24,026 bases of DNA from Gonium pectorale (GCA_001584585.1 LSYV01000134.1:34636-58661); one strand, 5' to 3'; shown: positions 18,001-23,040, counted from the first letter of the stretch. Program-made: numbers and translations. Notes: a model not told the origin generated them from the letters alone.

Positions 18001-20451
18001 GGGGAGCGGTGGCGGTTGCGGCGGCGGCGGCGGTGGGTTTTGGCTGGTGTTTATGGAAGGGGGGCGGAAACATTCCAGTGGCTGGGCCGGCGGCGGGAAG
18101 CGGCGGCGGCCGCGGCGACGGGAGGATTTGGGCGGTTGAGGGTGGGGAGGGGGTAGTTCCAGCCAGAGAGGCGCTCAGGGCGCAGCACTTAACGGCTTAT
18201 GGCTCGCGGGCGCACAAGCATAACAATCTCGGGAGGTAGTGATCATTGGGGGGGAGGAGGTGATGGCTCGCAGGCATGGGATGCCCTTTGTGCATGTCCG
18301 GGCCTGCCCAGCAAGTAAGCAATATCAGTAAAGGTTACATTCCATTTGCAGGATGGAAGAGGGATGGTAGCTGTCACTCATTGTTACAGCTGGTTGACCT
18401 CCATACGGACGGGCCGTCTGTGCGCACTGGCAGCACCCAGCAGCGCCTGCCTGGCCGCGGCCCGCCACGTCCCCAGCAGCCGGCCACTTCTACACATTCA
18501 TGAGACCGACCCGCCTTGCGGCATGGCCAGCCCGCTAAGGAAGCGGGACGTGCAGCCCGCCGCGACCCAGGCCTCACCGCTAACGCGCAAGGCGCTGTTC
18601 CCAGATATCGTGCTGCTGCCGTCGATGGTAAGGTTGTCGACTCTGTAGCCAACGTAGATGGCCCCGCCTTCGGGGCGGGGCGGGGATGGGTCGGATTAAT
18701 GTCGCGATGAGTTCGTAGCAACAAGTTTGCGGAGGAGGGTCGGGCGGGGGGTGACGAGTAAACGTTGTGCAAGACTGTGACAAGGCGAAGGAGGTGATAT
18801 ATGTCGGTTTGTACGGAGAGTGAGGAGGGGCATTTTCAAATACGGAGCCGGCTGAGGGGAGCGGTGGCGGTGGCGGCGTCGGCGGCGGCGGGATTTGGGT
18901 GGTATGTACGAAGGGCGGGGGGCAATTCCAGTGGCGGGGCCGGCGGAGGGGAGCAGCGGCGATGGCGGCGGCGGCGGATGGATTTAGGCGGTTTGGGGGG
19001 GGGAGGGATCAGTTCCAGCCAGAGAGGCGCCTAGGGTTTAACAAACAACGGCTTCTGGCTCGCGGGCGCACATGCATAACAATCTCGGGAGGTAGTCATC
19101 ATTGGGGAGAGAAAGTGATGGCTTGCAGGCCTGGGATGCCCTCTGTGCATGTCCGGGCCTGGCCAGCAAGTAAGGAATATCAGTAAAGGGTTGCATTCCA
19201 TTTGCAGGATGTATGGGGGATGATAGCTGTCATTGGTGGTTACTGCTGGTTGACCTCTATACGGATAGGCCGTCTGTGCGCACTGGCAGCACCCAGCAGC
19301 GCCTGCCTGGCCGCGACCCGCCACGTCCCCAGCAGCCGGCCACTTCTACACATTCATGAGACCGACCCGCCTTGCGGCATGGCCGGCCCGCCAAGGAAGC
19401 GGGACGTGCAGCCCGCCGCGACCCAGGCCTCACCGCTAACTCGCAAGGCGCTGTTCCCAGATACCGTGCTGCTGCCGTTGACGGTAAGGGTGGACACCAT
19501 GAAGCCAACGTAGATTGCCCCACCTGCGGGGCGGGGCGGGGATGGATGTGATTACTGTCGCGGTTAGTACGGGGTAACAGATGTGCGGAGGAGGGTCGGG
19601 CGGGGGCTGGCGAGTAAATGTTGCGAGAGACTGTGATGGCGGTTTGCACGGAGAGTGGGGAGGGGTTAAATCCACTGGCGGGGCCGGCAGAGGTGAGAGG
19701 TGGCGGTCCGGCGGCGGGAGTTCGTCGGGTTGTACGGAGGGGGGCCGCGATTCCAATGGCGGGGCCGGCGGAGGGGAGCGGTGGAGGTAGCTGCGGCGGC
19801 AACGGGATTTGGGCGGTTGGTACGGAGGGGGGGGAGGAAATCCACTGGTGGGGCCGAAAGAGGGGAGCGGTGGCGGTGGCGGCGTCCGCGGCGGCGAGAT
19901 TGTTTCGATTTGTACGGAGGGGGCCGCAATTCCACTGGCGGGGCCGGCGGAGGGGAGCAGCGGCGGCGATGGCGGCGGCGGCGGAAGGATTTAGGCGGTT
20001 TGTGGGGGAGGGGTCAGTTCCAGCCAGAGAGGTGCCTAGGGTTTAACAAACAACGGCTTCTGGCTCGCAGGCGCACGTGCATAACAATCTCGGGAGGTAG
20101 TCATCATTTGGGGGGGAGGAGGTGATGGCTCGCAGGCCTGGGATGCCCTCTCTGCATGTCCGGGCCTGCCCAGCAAGTAAGCAATATCAGTAAACGGTTG
20201 CAGTCGATTTGCAGGATGGAAGAGGGATGGTAGCTGTCACTCATCGTTACAGCTGGTTGACCTCCATACGGATGGGCCGTCTGTGCGCACTGGCAGCACC
20301 CAGCAGCGCCTGCCTGGCCGCGACCCGCCACGTGTCATACAGCCGGCCGCGACCCAGGTCTCACCGCTGACACCAGCGCGGTTGCCAGATATGTTGCTGC
20401 TGCCGTCGACGGTAAGGGTGTAGACGGAATTGTCAACGTAGATGGCTCCGC
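2611..20451 (-). CDS. Pmp-type beta-helix, GCC2/GCC3-stalked multi-pass membrane protein (27 exons, 5' partial)
   Basis: This is a large surface protein gene read on the minus strand. Exons from 5' to 3' run from 20365-20451 to 2611-3099 (listed separately). Exon lengths sum to 6470 bases, which is two bases completing a codon plus 2156 codons including TAA. All 26 junctions keep phase with GT-AG introns.

Counting from the first residue in the window, the layout is: residues 1-349, single-exon Pmp rungs (GGAIYV...LTVDGSSTISGN); 350-962, multi-rung beta helix; 963-1208, a non-repetitive extracellular domain; 1209-1470, cysteine-rich modules ending in the GCC2/GCC3-like CAPGYTSNLCAACEP; 1470-2050, about seven hydrophobic segments; 2050-2155, an Arg/Lys-rich tail.

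The N-terminal signal peptide must lie outside the window or has been displaced. Similar Pmp-plus-membrane proteins are, to my knowledge, common in volvocine genomes without an assigned role. Adhesion or sensing at the cell surface is inference. Confidence 0.88.
3582..3855 (-). CDS. Exon 26: membrane segments
   Basis: A 274-bp exon, acceptor GACGCAG, donor GTGGGTGG. Joined to exon 25 it reads FLYARYKPRFFWWESVLMLE, a continuous amphipathic stretch, followed by two helices (ILVMLAAFTFISAINMAC and MTVLILTVSLSLFFVVD). Confidence 0.82.
4015..4229 (-). CDS. Exon 25: membrane segment
   Basis: A 215-bp exon, acceptor CTGCAG, donor GTGAGAAT inside a codon (phase 2). It encodes AIWRHGYWVRDMAQECYTG, a helix PIGIASVIVLCLGPPLASFL, and WKHRAEL...RYSFLYARYK. 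Reading on without splicing meets a stop at once, so the intron is required. Confidence 0.82.
4477..5122 (-). CDS. Exon 24: large loop plus a membrane segment
   Basis: A 646-bp exon, acceptor TTCCACAG, donor GTAACGAT. It begins with a strongly basic patch (RFLLSAKRRRMRKDRYRR), then a long polar loop rich in Glu, Ala and Ser (residues about 1650-1770) likely to be disordered and cytosolic, and ends with a helix LWVLGVVAVFILYPGWAQAA and CYKIDDGK. Confidence 0.82.
5305..5549 (-). CDS. Exon 23: membrane region, segments 2 and 3
   Basis: A 245-bp exon, acceptor ATTGCAG, donor GTACGGAC. It encodes VAIVHAQYYIIIMRLPVNYP, then a Ser-rich stretch with YSYSCFF and a helix LLVPFAVIATSMIVWGV. The HxQY...P motif followed by a serine-and-cysteine segment is a conserved feature, as I recall, of the membrane region in this algal family. 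Confidence 0.8.
5656..5848 (-). CDS. Exon 22: first transmembrane segment
   Basis: A 193-bp exon, acceptor CTCACAG, donor GTACTGGC. It starts RWPFPAVNRACPPLWKNS and carries the first membrane helix (LLAVLAFLASIVLVLYTLF), followed by an acidic stretch (NLDENYSDEEEHDQ) that probably begins the first cytosolic loop. Confidence 0.82.
5952..6469 (-). CDS. Exon 21: stalk with GCC2/GCC3-like module
   Basis: A 518-bp exon, acceptor ATCTTCAG, donor GTATGTCG, leaving in phase 2. It begins VFSARDGELIVAGSTNATSS and ends with LQCAPGYTSNLCAACEPRHF, a clear match to the cysteine spacing of GCC2/GCC3 (ephrin-receptor-like) modules. The middle part has sequons (NAT, NIS, NTT) and is of no family I know. The module sits directly before the first membrane segment. 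Confidence 0.82.
6815..6945 (-). CDS. Exon 20: cysteine-rich stalk module
   Basis: A 131-bp exon, acceptor CGCCCAG, donor GTGTGTAG. It encodes GYWHSAPDSDLFHRCPKDEA, then CGASSKQPDDDASVSG. Joined to exon 19 it reads PVKG-YWHSAP...RCPKDEAC, continuing the module across the junction, which supports both boundaries. Confidence 0.8.
7148..7280 (-). CDS. Exon 19: first cysteine-rich stalk module
   Basis: A 133-bp exon, acceptor GCGCAG, donor GTGAGGAC, leaving in phase 1. It encodes VALPEFHASLAQEWVDNITR, then GVGCQGCPPHAKCLGG and AILVPVKG. The C-x2-C-P-x4-C-x-GG pattern is the start of the cysteine-rich stalk that precedes the membrane region. Confidence 0.8.
7713..7936 (-). CDS. Exon 18: extracellular domain, beta-sandwich-like
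   Basis: A 224-bp exon, acceptor CTCGCAG, donor GTGAGGGC, leaving in phase 0. It encodes DYSDTFDIRVNVDIMLVAN, then alternating hydrophobic strands and GAYRLVFTPVNTSEGNGL. The pattern (short strands, LTVRG-x-PGAYRL) resembles a filamin- or Ig-like beta sandwich, but that is only an impression. The donor region is duplicated (GGGCAATGGGCTG occurs twice), so slippage between two sites is possible. Confidence 0.75.
8023..8430 (-). CDS. Exon 17: extracellular domain
   Basis: A 408-bp exon with a strong donor (GTAAGTG). The acceptor is taken as ATAGCAG, which gives Q-GHAEFMGLALTNFPIVHS. TAG ten bases earlier (exon to 8440) is the alternative. The sequence includes VFHVYSPYMQAASTVW, four cysteines (CTLG, CQLS, CSEQ, SCVV) likely to form disulphides, and N-glycosylation sequons NTT and NLS. 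No GG turns are seen. I do not recognise the fold. Confidence 0.75.
8538..8644 (-). CDS. Exon 16: start of non-repetitive extracellular domain
   Basis: A 107-bp exon after acceptor CACTTAG, with donor GTATGGAC. It encodes TPAYRYGGLTDTWLESVEG, then LYNGVHLLCTLTDNVS. The preceding intron would be only 58 bp, so the acceptor CCAG eight bases further on is an alternative. It ends the glycine-turn pattern and begins a domain I do not recognise. Confidence 0.6.
8703..10093 (-). CDS. Exon 15: main multi-rung Pmp beta-helix exon
   Basis: The longest exon, 1391 bp and about 463 residues, entering in phase 0 after CTTGCAG. It carries about a dozen rungs with recurrent turns such as GSGGAIYL, NGGAILI, DSGGAVAA, DGGAVYI, HGGAIYA, HGGGVYL, GDGGAVMV, GLGGGLF and GHGGGVM, mostly preceded by N-x-A or N-R-A. 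One rung is interrupted by a Ser/Ala-rich insertion of about 50 residues (near 9770-9910) that would form a surface loop. The 3' boundary I prefer is GGTT before GTGAACC, because it gives phase 2 and a continuous product SEVWLTPAYRYGGL. Other donors near 8719 are possible. Confidence 0.85.
10094..10773 (-). other. Intron between exons 14 and 15
   Basis: This 680-bp intron is the longest outside the array. It holds a GGAC/GGAT run at 10655-10675 next to GGCTCCGCCC, and no coding frame of interest. Confidence 0.7.
10774..10935 (-). CDS. Exon 14: Pmp rungs
   Basis: A 162-bp exon in phase 0-0, acceptor CACCCAG, donor GTGCGGCA. It encodes AISNLGSMSNRMTWAVTGG, then FEGNGAFTDGGALSITT and a short acidic strand ending DSVHLT. 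The GNGAFTDGGAL motif is a typical Pmp turn. Confidence 0.78.
11022..11308 (-). CDS. Exon 13: three-to-four Pmp rungs
   Basis: A 287-bp exon entering in phase 1 and leaving in phase 0 (acceptor TTACCCAG, donor GTGCGTGG). It has no ATG near its start, so it is easy to miss as an open frame. It encodes rungs with GNSAGTDGGF, GNWAGGNGGVIAA and QRNVAKQGSGGAIHA, each fitting the Pmp pattern of a hydrophobic strand, N-x-A and a GG turn. Several N-glycosylation sequons are present. Confidence 0.78.
11630..11713 (-). CDS. Exon 12: Pmp rung
   Basis: An 84-bp exon in phase 1-1, acceptor ATTTTCAG, donor GTACATAC. It encodes GFLLAPTKITRMFVSKSI, then IKDNNASVNG. The DNA is unlike the array copies but the exon keeps the same length, phase and glycine turns, so it may be an older product of the same exon duplication. 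Confidence 0.72.
12020..12106 (-). CDS. Exon 11: single Pmp rung (last consensus array copy)
   Basis: An 87-bp exon in phase 1-1, acceptor CCGCAG, donor GTGAGACC. It encodes GAMYVYSTVDTLTVDGSST, then ISGNSAGNSG. It is the array copy nearest the 3' end, after which the exons stop resembling one another at DNA level. Confidence 0.82.
12528..12605 (-). CDS. Exon 10: diverged Pmp rung between the duplicate pair
   Basis: A 78-bp exon (26 codons, phase 1-1), acceptor TGCAG before GCGGCGAAATG and a likely donor GTTTTATT after GACC. It encodes GEMWVWSRTSLEVKGGSA, then ISNNRADR, which keeps the rung pattern but is far from the consensus. The donor is weak, so the 3' boundary is less sure. The second copy of this region (13640-13690) has lost this exon by deletion and has CGG in place of the CAG acceptor. 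Confidence 0.6.
12680..13030. repeat. G-rich intronic minisatellite, block 1
   Basis: Repeats on the plus strand of about 80-100 bp contain GTTTGTACGGAGGGGG, ATTCCACTGGCGGGGC, GGCGGAGGGGAGCGG and GGCGGCGGC-type runs. They give long plus-strand frames rich in Gly and Arg that are compositional artefacts. Similar blocks recur elsewhere in the array. Confidence 0.85.
13258..13344 (-). CDS. Exon 9: single Pmp rung (array copy 9)
   Basis: An 87-bp exon in phase 1-1 that encodes GAMYVYSTVDTLTVDGSST, then ISGNSAFGDG. Except for its last residues it is identical in protein to exon 11. The flanks of the two also match for several hundred bases, so they form a duplicate pair. Confidence 0.82.
13942..13961. 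other. Assembly gap (20 N)
   Basis: Twenty N lie inside the conserved array block that normally reads CTCTGTGCATGTCCGGGCC. Array copies may be collapsed or missing here. Confidence 1.
13962..14665. other. Segment unrelated to the array, unknown content
   Basis: About 700 bp follow the gap that share no block with the array units. The array resumes at 14666 (GCGCCTAGGGTTT). No frame shows protein character and no terminal inverted repeats were seen. It may be an insertion whose left end lies in the gap, or a misjoined scaffold piece. Confidence 0.5.
15075..15164 (-). CDS. Exon 8: single Pmp rung (array copy 8)
   Basis: A 90-bp exon in phase 1-1 that encodes GAIFVYTSVHSLTVNGSST, then ISGNRADGGSG. 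The splice sites are intact. The next intron is the longest in the gene (1730 bp). It contains the assembly gap and a segment unrelated to the array, so a rung exon could be missing there. Confidence 0.82.
15842..15928 (-). CDS. Exon 7: single Pmp rung (array copy 7)
   Basis: An 87-bp exon in phase 1-1 that encodes GAIYVNGTVGTLTVDGSST, then ISGNRANDSG. Acceptor CCGCAG and donor GTGAGGCC are intact. It joins to exon 8 as NDSG-GAIFV, the canonical glycine turn of a Pmp repeat. Confidence 0.84.
16598..16687 (-). CDS. Exon 6: single Pmp rung (array copy 6)
   Basis: A 90-bp exon in phase 1-1 that encodes GAIYVSGNVSTLTVNGSST, then ISGNLGDGGSG. Acceptor GCAG and donor GTGAGGCC are intact. A following full-length intron of 669 bp contains the conserved array block. 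Confidence 0.82.
16998..17087 (-). CDS. Exon 5: single Pmp rung (array copy 5)
   Basis: A 90-bp exon in phase 1-1 that encodes GAIYVNGTVGTLTVDGSST, then ISGNRAIGGRG. Its first half is identical in protein to exon 7. The donor context is AGGG before GTGAGGCC. The intron to exon 6 is only 310 bp, because that array unit has lost most of its conserved block. Confidence 0.82.
17729..17815 (-). CDS. Exon 4: single Pmp rung with altered junction codon (array copy 4)
   Basis: An 87-bp exon in phase 1-1 that encodes GAIFVRDRVDNLTIDGSST, then ISGNRAGGD. The last base before the donor GTGAGACC is T, where most copies have G, so the codon made across the junction with exon 5 is TGC (Cys), not GGC (Gly). 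The acceptor GCAG is intact. Confidence 0.8.
18578..18667 (-). CDS. Exon 3: single Pmp rung with AAG acceptor (array copy 3)
   Basis: A 90-bp exon in phase 1-1 that encodes GAIYVGYRVDNLTIDGSST, then ISGNSALRVSG. The acceptor is GAAG, where the other perfect copies have GCAG. AAG acceptors are used less often but are tolerated, so this rung may be spliced inefficiently. The donor GTGAGGCC is intact. The N-terminal half matches exon 4 (RVDNLTIDG) and the C-terminal half matches exon 2, which suggests recombination between copies. Confidence 0.75.
18795..19010. repeat. G-rich intronic minisatellite, block 2
   Basis: About two copies of the same unit (GTTTGTACGGAG..., GGCGGGGCCGGCGGAGGGG, GGCGATGGCGGCGGCGG) lie in the intron between exons 2 and 3. 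Shorter single-copy versions occur at 15300-15410, 16060-16180, 16815-16960, 17215-17310 and 17950-18150. Confidence 0.8.
19434..19523 (-). CDS. Exon 2: single Pmp rung (array copy 2)
   Basis: A 90-bp exon in phase 1-1, acceptor CCGCAG before GTGGGGC and donor GTGAGGCC. It encodes GAIYVGFMVSTLTVNGSST, then VSGNSALRVSG. Its closest relative in the array is exon 3 (shared SALRVSG), which suggests these two copies separated recently. Confidence 0.82.
19640..20010. repeat. G-rich intronic minisatellite, block 3
   Basis: The longest regular block in the window: about four units, each with TACGGAGGGGG, TCCACTGGCGGGGCCGG and GAGCGGTGGCGG, in the intron between exons 1 and 2. Copy number differs between array units, which marks this as an expanding minisatellite. 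Confidence 0.85.
20365..20451 (-). CDS. Exon 1 in window: single Pmp beta-helix rung (array copy 1)
   Basis: An 87-bp exon with phase 1 at both ends. Acceptor CACGCAG precedes GCGGAGCC and donor GTGAGACC follows AGCG. It encodes GAIYVDNSVYTLTVDGSSN, then ISGNRAGVSG, one rung of a right-handed beta helix. This copy reads SSNISGN where others read SSTISGN. It is the most 5' coding segment found; the exon before it must end with one base of a Gly codon. Confidence 0.8.
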
Positions 20452-20574
20452 CTGCGTGGCGGGGTTGGGTGGCATTAATGTCGCGGGCAGTTCGTAGTAA
20501 CAGATGTGCGGAGGAGGGTCGGGCGGGGGGCGGCGAGTAATTGTAGAGAGAGACTATGACAAGACAAAGCTGAT

Positions 20575-20760
20575 GATGGCGGTTTGTACGGAGGGGGGGG
20601 GGGCAAATCCACGGGTGGGACCGGCGTAGGAAACCGGTGGCGGTTGTGGCTGTTGCGGAGGGGGCAAATCCAAAGGCGGGGCCGGCGGAGGTGAGCGGTG
20701 TCGGTAGCGGTCGAGGAGCAGGGATTATGGCGGTTTGTACGGAGGGGAGGGGGAGGCAGC
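20575..20760. repeat. G-rich intronic minisatellite, block 4
   Basis: About two diverged units lie upstream of exon 1, including a run of ten or more G near 20591-20602. The block is followed by GCTGTCATTTGTTGTTAC, which matches the conserved block of other array units, so the array continues to about 20800. Confidence 0.75.
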
Positions 20761-20929
20761 GGAGTTTGCTGTCATTTGTTGTTACCTCTGGTTTAACGGT
20801 AACATTACGTGCACCGAGGCGTGTATATGGGGGTTGGCTGTGGTGAGGGGCCTGGTATTACCAAGTTCCTGTACACCGCCCACCACCGCAGTGAGAGGTC
20901 GTGCCCACGTGAGGTGGGCTTCAAGCGGC

Positions 20930-21772
20930 CTATGTCCCCTCAGGGTCGCCTGATGGGGAGGGCCGCACTTGTTCCAGTTGCCGTCGAAGGGAGACAATGT
21001 CGTGAAGCATGCGTACAGCGTGATCATGTAGGTCATAGCAGCACTGTTGAGCATCCCTACTAGTGACCCCCAGGCTGATGAGAAGAGGTCGCAGGTCCTT
21101 GCGTATGGTGCCGCCAAATCCAAGGCCGATGGCTTCCATGCCGGTGTACCTTACATTCCATCCCACTGCCCGTAGGTCTGAGGCCAGTTGGCGATGCTGT
21201 TCGGCCTTCTCGTGCTGCTTCTCTGCATGGTTTGTGTCCACAGTGTATCCTACTTCGATGATATGCACCGTGTATCGACCTTTGTCGTCGGGGCACTCAA
21301 AGCCATTCGTCCGTGTGCTGTGGAGGGGCAGTTCAGGGATGATAAGCAGGTCAGGCCGCATCCTGCGCAGCGTGTCGGCTGGTGTGTCAGGGAACAGCCA
21401 GCTTGGTAGACGGTTAACAGCGACGTAGTCGGGTAGATCCTGCCTGGACGAGGCATCCATAATCATGAAGCAGCCCCCGTTGCGGCCTTTTGACAGGTAT
21501 CTGGCAATCTGGCACACCGCATGGTTGTGGCGTTTGATGTACATAGCGTGCATGCGGGGGTGTTGGCACCCGCCCAGGATGTGTCCGCCAGAGTCGAATC
21601 CCCGGCAGATAGGGCAGGGCACCCGTTCCATATGTGGCCCCGGCGCAGCCGCATGACCCGTGGTTCGCCGGCCTTCGGTGGTTCGACCAAGGCGCCTTGC
21701 GAGCTTAGCATTCCACAGTTGACCATACAGGTAGTCGAAACAGCATTTGAGCTGCTCGTTTGTTGGGGTTAC
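20930..21772 (-). CDS. Retrotransposon restriction-like endonuclease domain
   Basis: Minus-strand frame with a conserved ATG at 21631, but protein-like sequence extends in frame upstream to about 21772 (VTPTNEQLKCCFDYLYGQLW). The zinc motif CPICRGFDSGGHILGGC (C-x2-C-x7-H-x4-C) is followed by KRHNHAVCQIARYLSKG. The nuclease core has RPDLLIIPELP as the PD motif and VHIIEVGYTVDTNHAEK as the (D/E)-x-K-type strand and helix. The C-terminal part GWNVRYTGMEAIGLGFGGTI, then DLHDHAVRMLHDIVSLRRQL, is typical of this family. The domain cuts target DNA during retrotransposition. It is open for about 280 codons, so this part decayed little. Confidence 0.75.
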   Translation of the reverse strand, partial: VTPTNEQLKCCFDYLYGQLWNAKLARRLGRTTEGRRTTGHAAAPGPHMERVPCPICRGFDSGGHILGGCQHPRMHAMYIKRHNHAVCQIARYLSKGRNGGCFMIMDASSRQDLPDYVAVNRLPSWLFPDTPADTLRRMRPDLLIIPELPLHSTRTNGFECPDDKGRYTVHIIEVGYTVDTNHAEKQHEKAEQHRQLASDLRAVGWNVRYTGMEAIGLGFGGTIRKDLRPLLISLGVTSRDAQQCCYDLHDHAVRMLHDIVSLRRQLEQVRPSPSGDPEGT

Positions 21773-21987
21773 TTGCGCAGGTACTTGTCGATTGTGTTCA
21801 TTGGTGGTGCTGGTGGCTTCTGGGTGCGTTCTGCCATCTTGCGTTTTCTGGCGTTTGTGGCGGGCCGTGTGTTTTGAGCGGGCGAAGGAGCTGCGATAGT
21901 GCCCGTGGCGGTAGAGGAGAAATTCCCCATGTTGTCAGGCTGTGGAAGCGCGTGGGGGTGGTGGTATGGGTCGTGCCCGCAGTCCAA
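21769..21987 (-). pseudogene. Linker of the Dualen-like element, frameshifted
   Basis: A polar Pro/Thr/Ala-rich segment ends MNTIDKYLRK and a stop at the point where the endonuclease frame becomes protein-like. A one-base shift there would join the two. It looks like a disordered linker between the upstream domain and the endonuclease. The endonuclease frame is also open through this stretch, so which frame was ancestral is uncertain. Confidence 0.4.
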
Positions 21988-22400
21988 AGCGCACCCATTC
22001 CTTAACTACACGTTGGTGTGTAGGCCCAATGTAACAATTATTACTATTATATTCGCAAAGTGTGCAGCCCGTGGCTTCGGTTGCACCGCCCGGGAATGGC
22101 ACAAACCTGATGGAGAGGTAGGAGCAAGCGCCATTGCTGACAGTCACTGTGTTCCGAAGATAATGGTTGAGGACGGCACCCGTGAGGGTGCCTGTTCTGT
22201 AAGTGTAGTTCAGGTCCCATTCCCGTGCCGCCACTATCATTTATGTGTTTGTCTACGGCCGCGCGGTACTGCATCACATCCGCGTGCCGTATCAGCGGCA
22301 GCCCTAAGCAGTTGTTAAGAGCACGCACGTTACACTGATTGCTGCCAGCGGGTTGGCGCTCAAAGTAGGGGGGCTTATGGTGGTATCTGCCGGGGGCCAT
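21935..22400 (-). pseudogene. Candidate cysteine protease domain of the Dualen-like element, frameshifted
   Basis: One frame starting at 22400 contains SNQCNVRALNNCLGLPLI, which resembles the Q-x-C-x3-A-L-N-N active-site helix of Josephin/OTU-like cysteine proteases. A second frame takes over near 22240 with EWDLNYTYRTGTLTGAVLNH, then GCTLCEYNSNNCYI. A cysteine protease is a known component of Dualen. The catalytic His could not be identified, so the assignment rests on one motif and on position. Confidence 0.35.
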
Positions 22401-22401
22401 A

Positions 22402-23040
22402 TCAGGCAGAGCGTGGGTTGTGGCTCAGTATGCACGTATCGTTTCCATTCTCGCCCCGGTCTGTGGGTTGGTTGCGCTGATAGGTTGTGGGGACAAATGC
22501 TGTGAAGATAGGTTCATCATCATCTGTGGGGTTGTCGCCCCATAAGAGTGAGCACCTCTGATGTTTCGCATTCCTGGGTGCTGTGGCTTGCCCGTGCCGA
22601 CTATTAAGTTGGTTGAGTGCATGAGAAGTATTCCCAGGTGTTGAGGCCCGTGTTCGTTGCCCGGGCCAAACAGTATGGTTCTTGAGCACATGCTGTAGTG
22701 CATGCTGCAATGCTAGGGCTGATAGAGCGAGCGGTGAGACATGGTGAGACATGCGCCGAATATGTGTATGCATTTTCTCCGTTTGGCGAGCCCTGTGTTG
22801 ATGCAGATAAAGGCGGCCAGCGGTGGGTGGTCCTTCGGGAGGGAGCGGAGGGTCGGGTAGAGGTCGGCAAGCTGCAGCGGGATGGCGTTGAGCCGCGGCG
22901 TGATCGCGTGTAGTTTCTTCAGGTGGGCTGGGAGGCTGGCTACGTTACCGGCATCAGCGATGATCTTATTTTCTTTCGCTGTGATTTTCGCTCCTACGGC
23001 CAGCGCGTGAGCCGGCACGACGGTTGGCCACCCGCCCTCT
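22402..23040 (-). pseudogene. Decayed upstream part of the Dualen-like element
   Basis: Two overlapping frames have protein-like stretches: ASLPAHLKKLHAITPRLNAI near 22940-22880, and LALQHALQHVLKNHTVWPG near 22720-22660 running on to DDDEPIFTAFVPTTYQ. They seem to be pieces of one polyprotein broken by small indels. I do not recognise a domain. Confidence 0.35.

Larger units (their letters stand above)
12000..20800 (-). repeat. Tandem array of exon-carrying units in the Pmp-like gene
   Basis: Units repeat in head-to-tail order, each with one rung exon. Exon starts are 730-930 bp apart in the regular part (20451, 19523, 18667, 17815, 17087, then 16687, 15928, 15164). Between the exons each full unit carries the same order of blocks on the plus strand: GGCTCGCGGGCGCAC, ATAACAATCTCGGGAGGTAG, CATGTCCGGGCCTG, CAGCACCCAGCAGCGCCTG, GCCTTGCGGCATGGCC, then the exon, then CGGAGGAGGGTCGGGCGGG and a G-rich minisatellite. 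The unit between exons 6 and 5 is reduced to 310 bp of intron. Copies 9-11 belong to a more diverged subfamily. Confidence 0.9.
20800..23040 (-). mobile_element. Dualen/RandI-like non-LTR retrotransposon, 3' part, degenerate
   Basis: The C-terminal restriction-like endonuclease is well preserved (20930-21772). Upstream are frameshifted segments, one of which may be a cysteine protease. Dualen elements, described from Chlamydomonas, carry AP endonuclease, reverse transcriptase, RNase H, cysteine protease and restriction-like endonuclease in one element, so the parts seen here fit its 3' portion. No reverse transcriptase motif lies in the window, so the copy is 5'-truncated or broken by the elements at 23060-24026. 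The 3' UTR would run from 20929 to about 20800. Confidence 0.6.

Noticed and set aside
12000..20800. A CRISPR-like or LTR origin for the repeats
   Set aside because: The repeats are large, contain coding exons with eukaryotic splice sites, and vary in length. There are no short direct repeats with unique spacers and no LTR ends.
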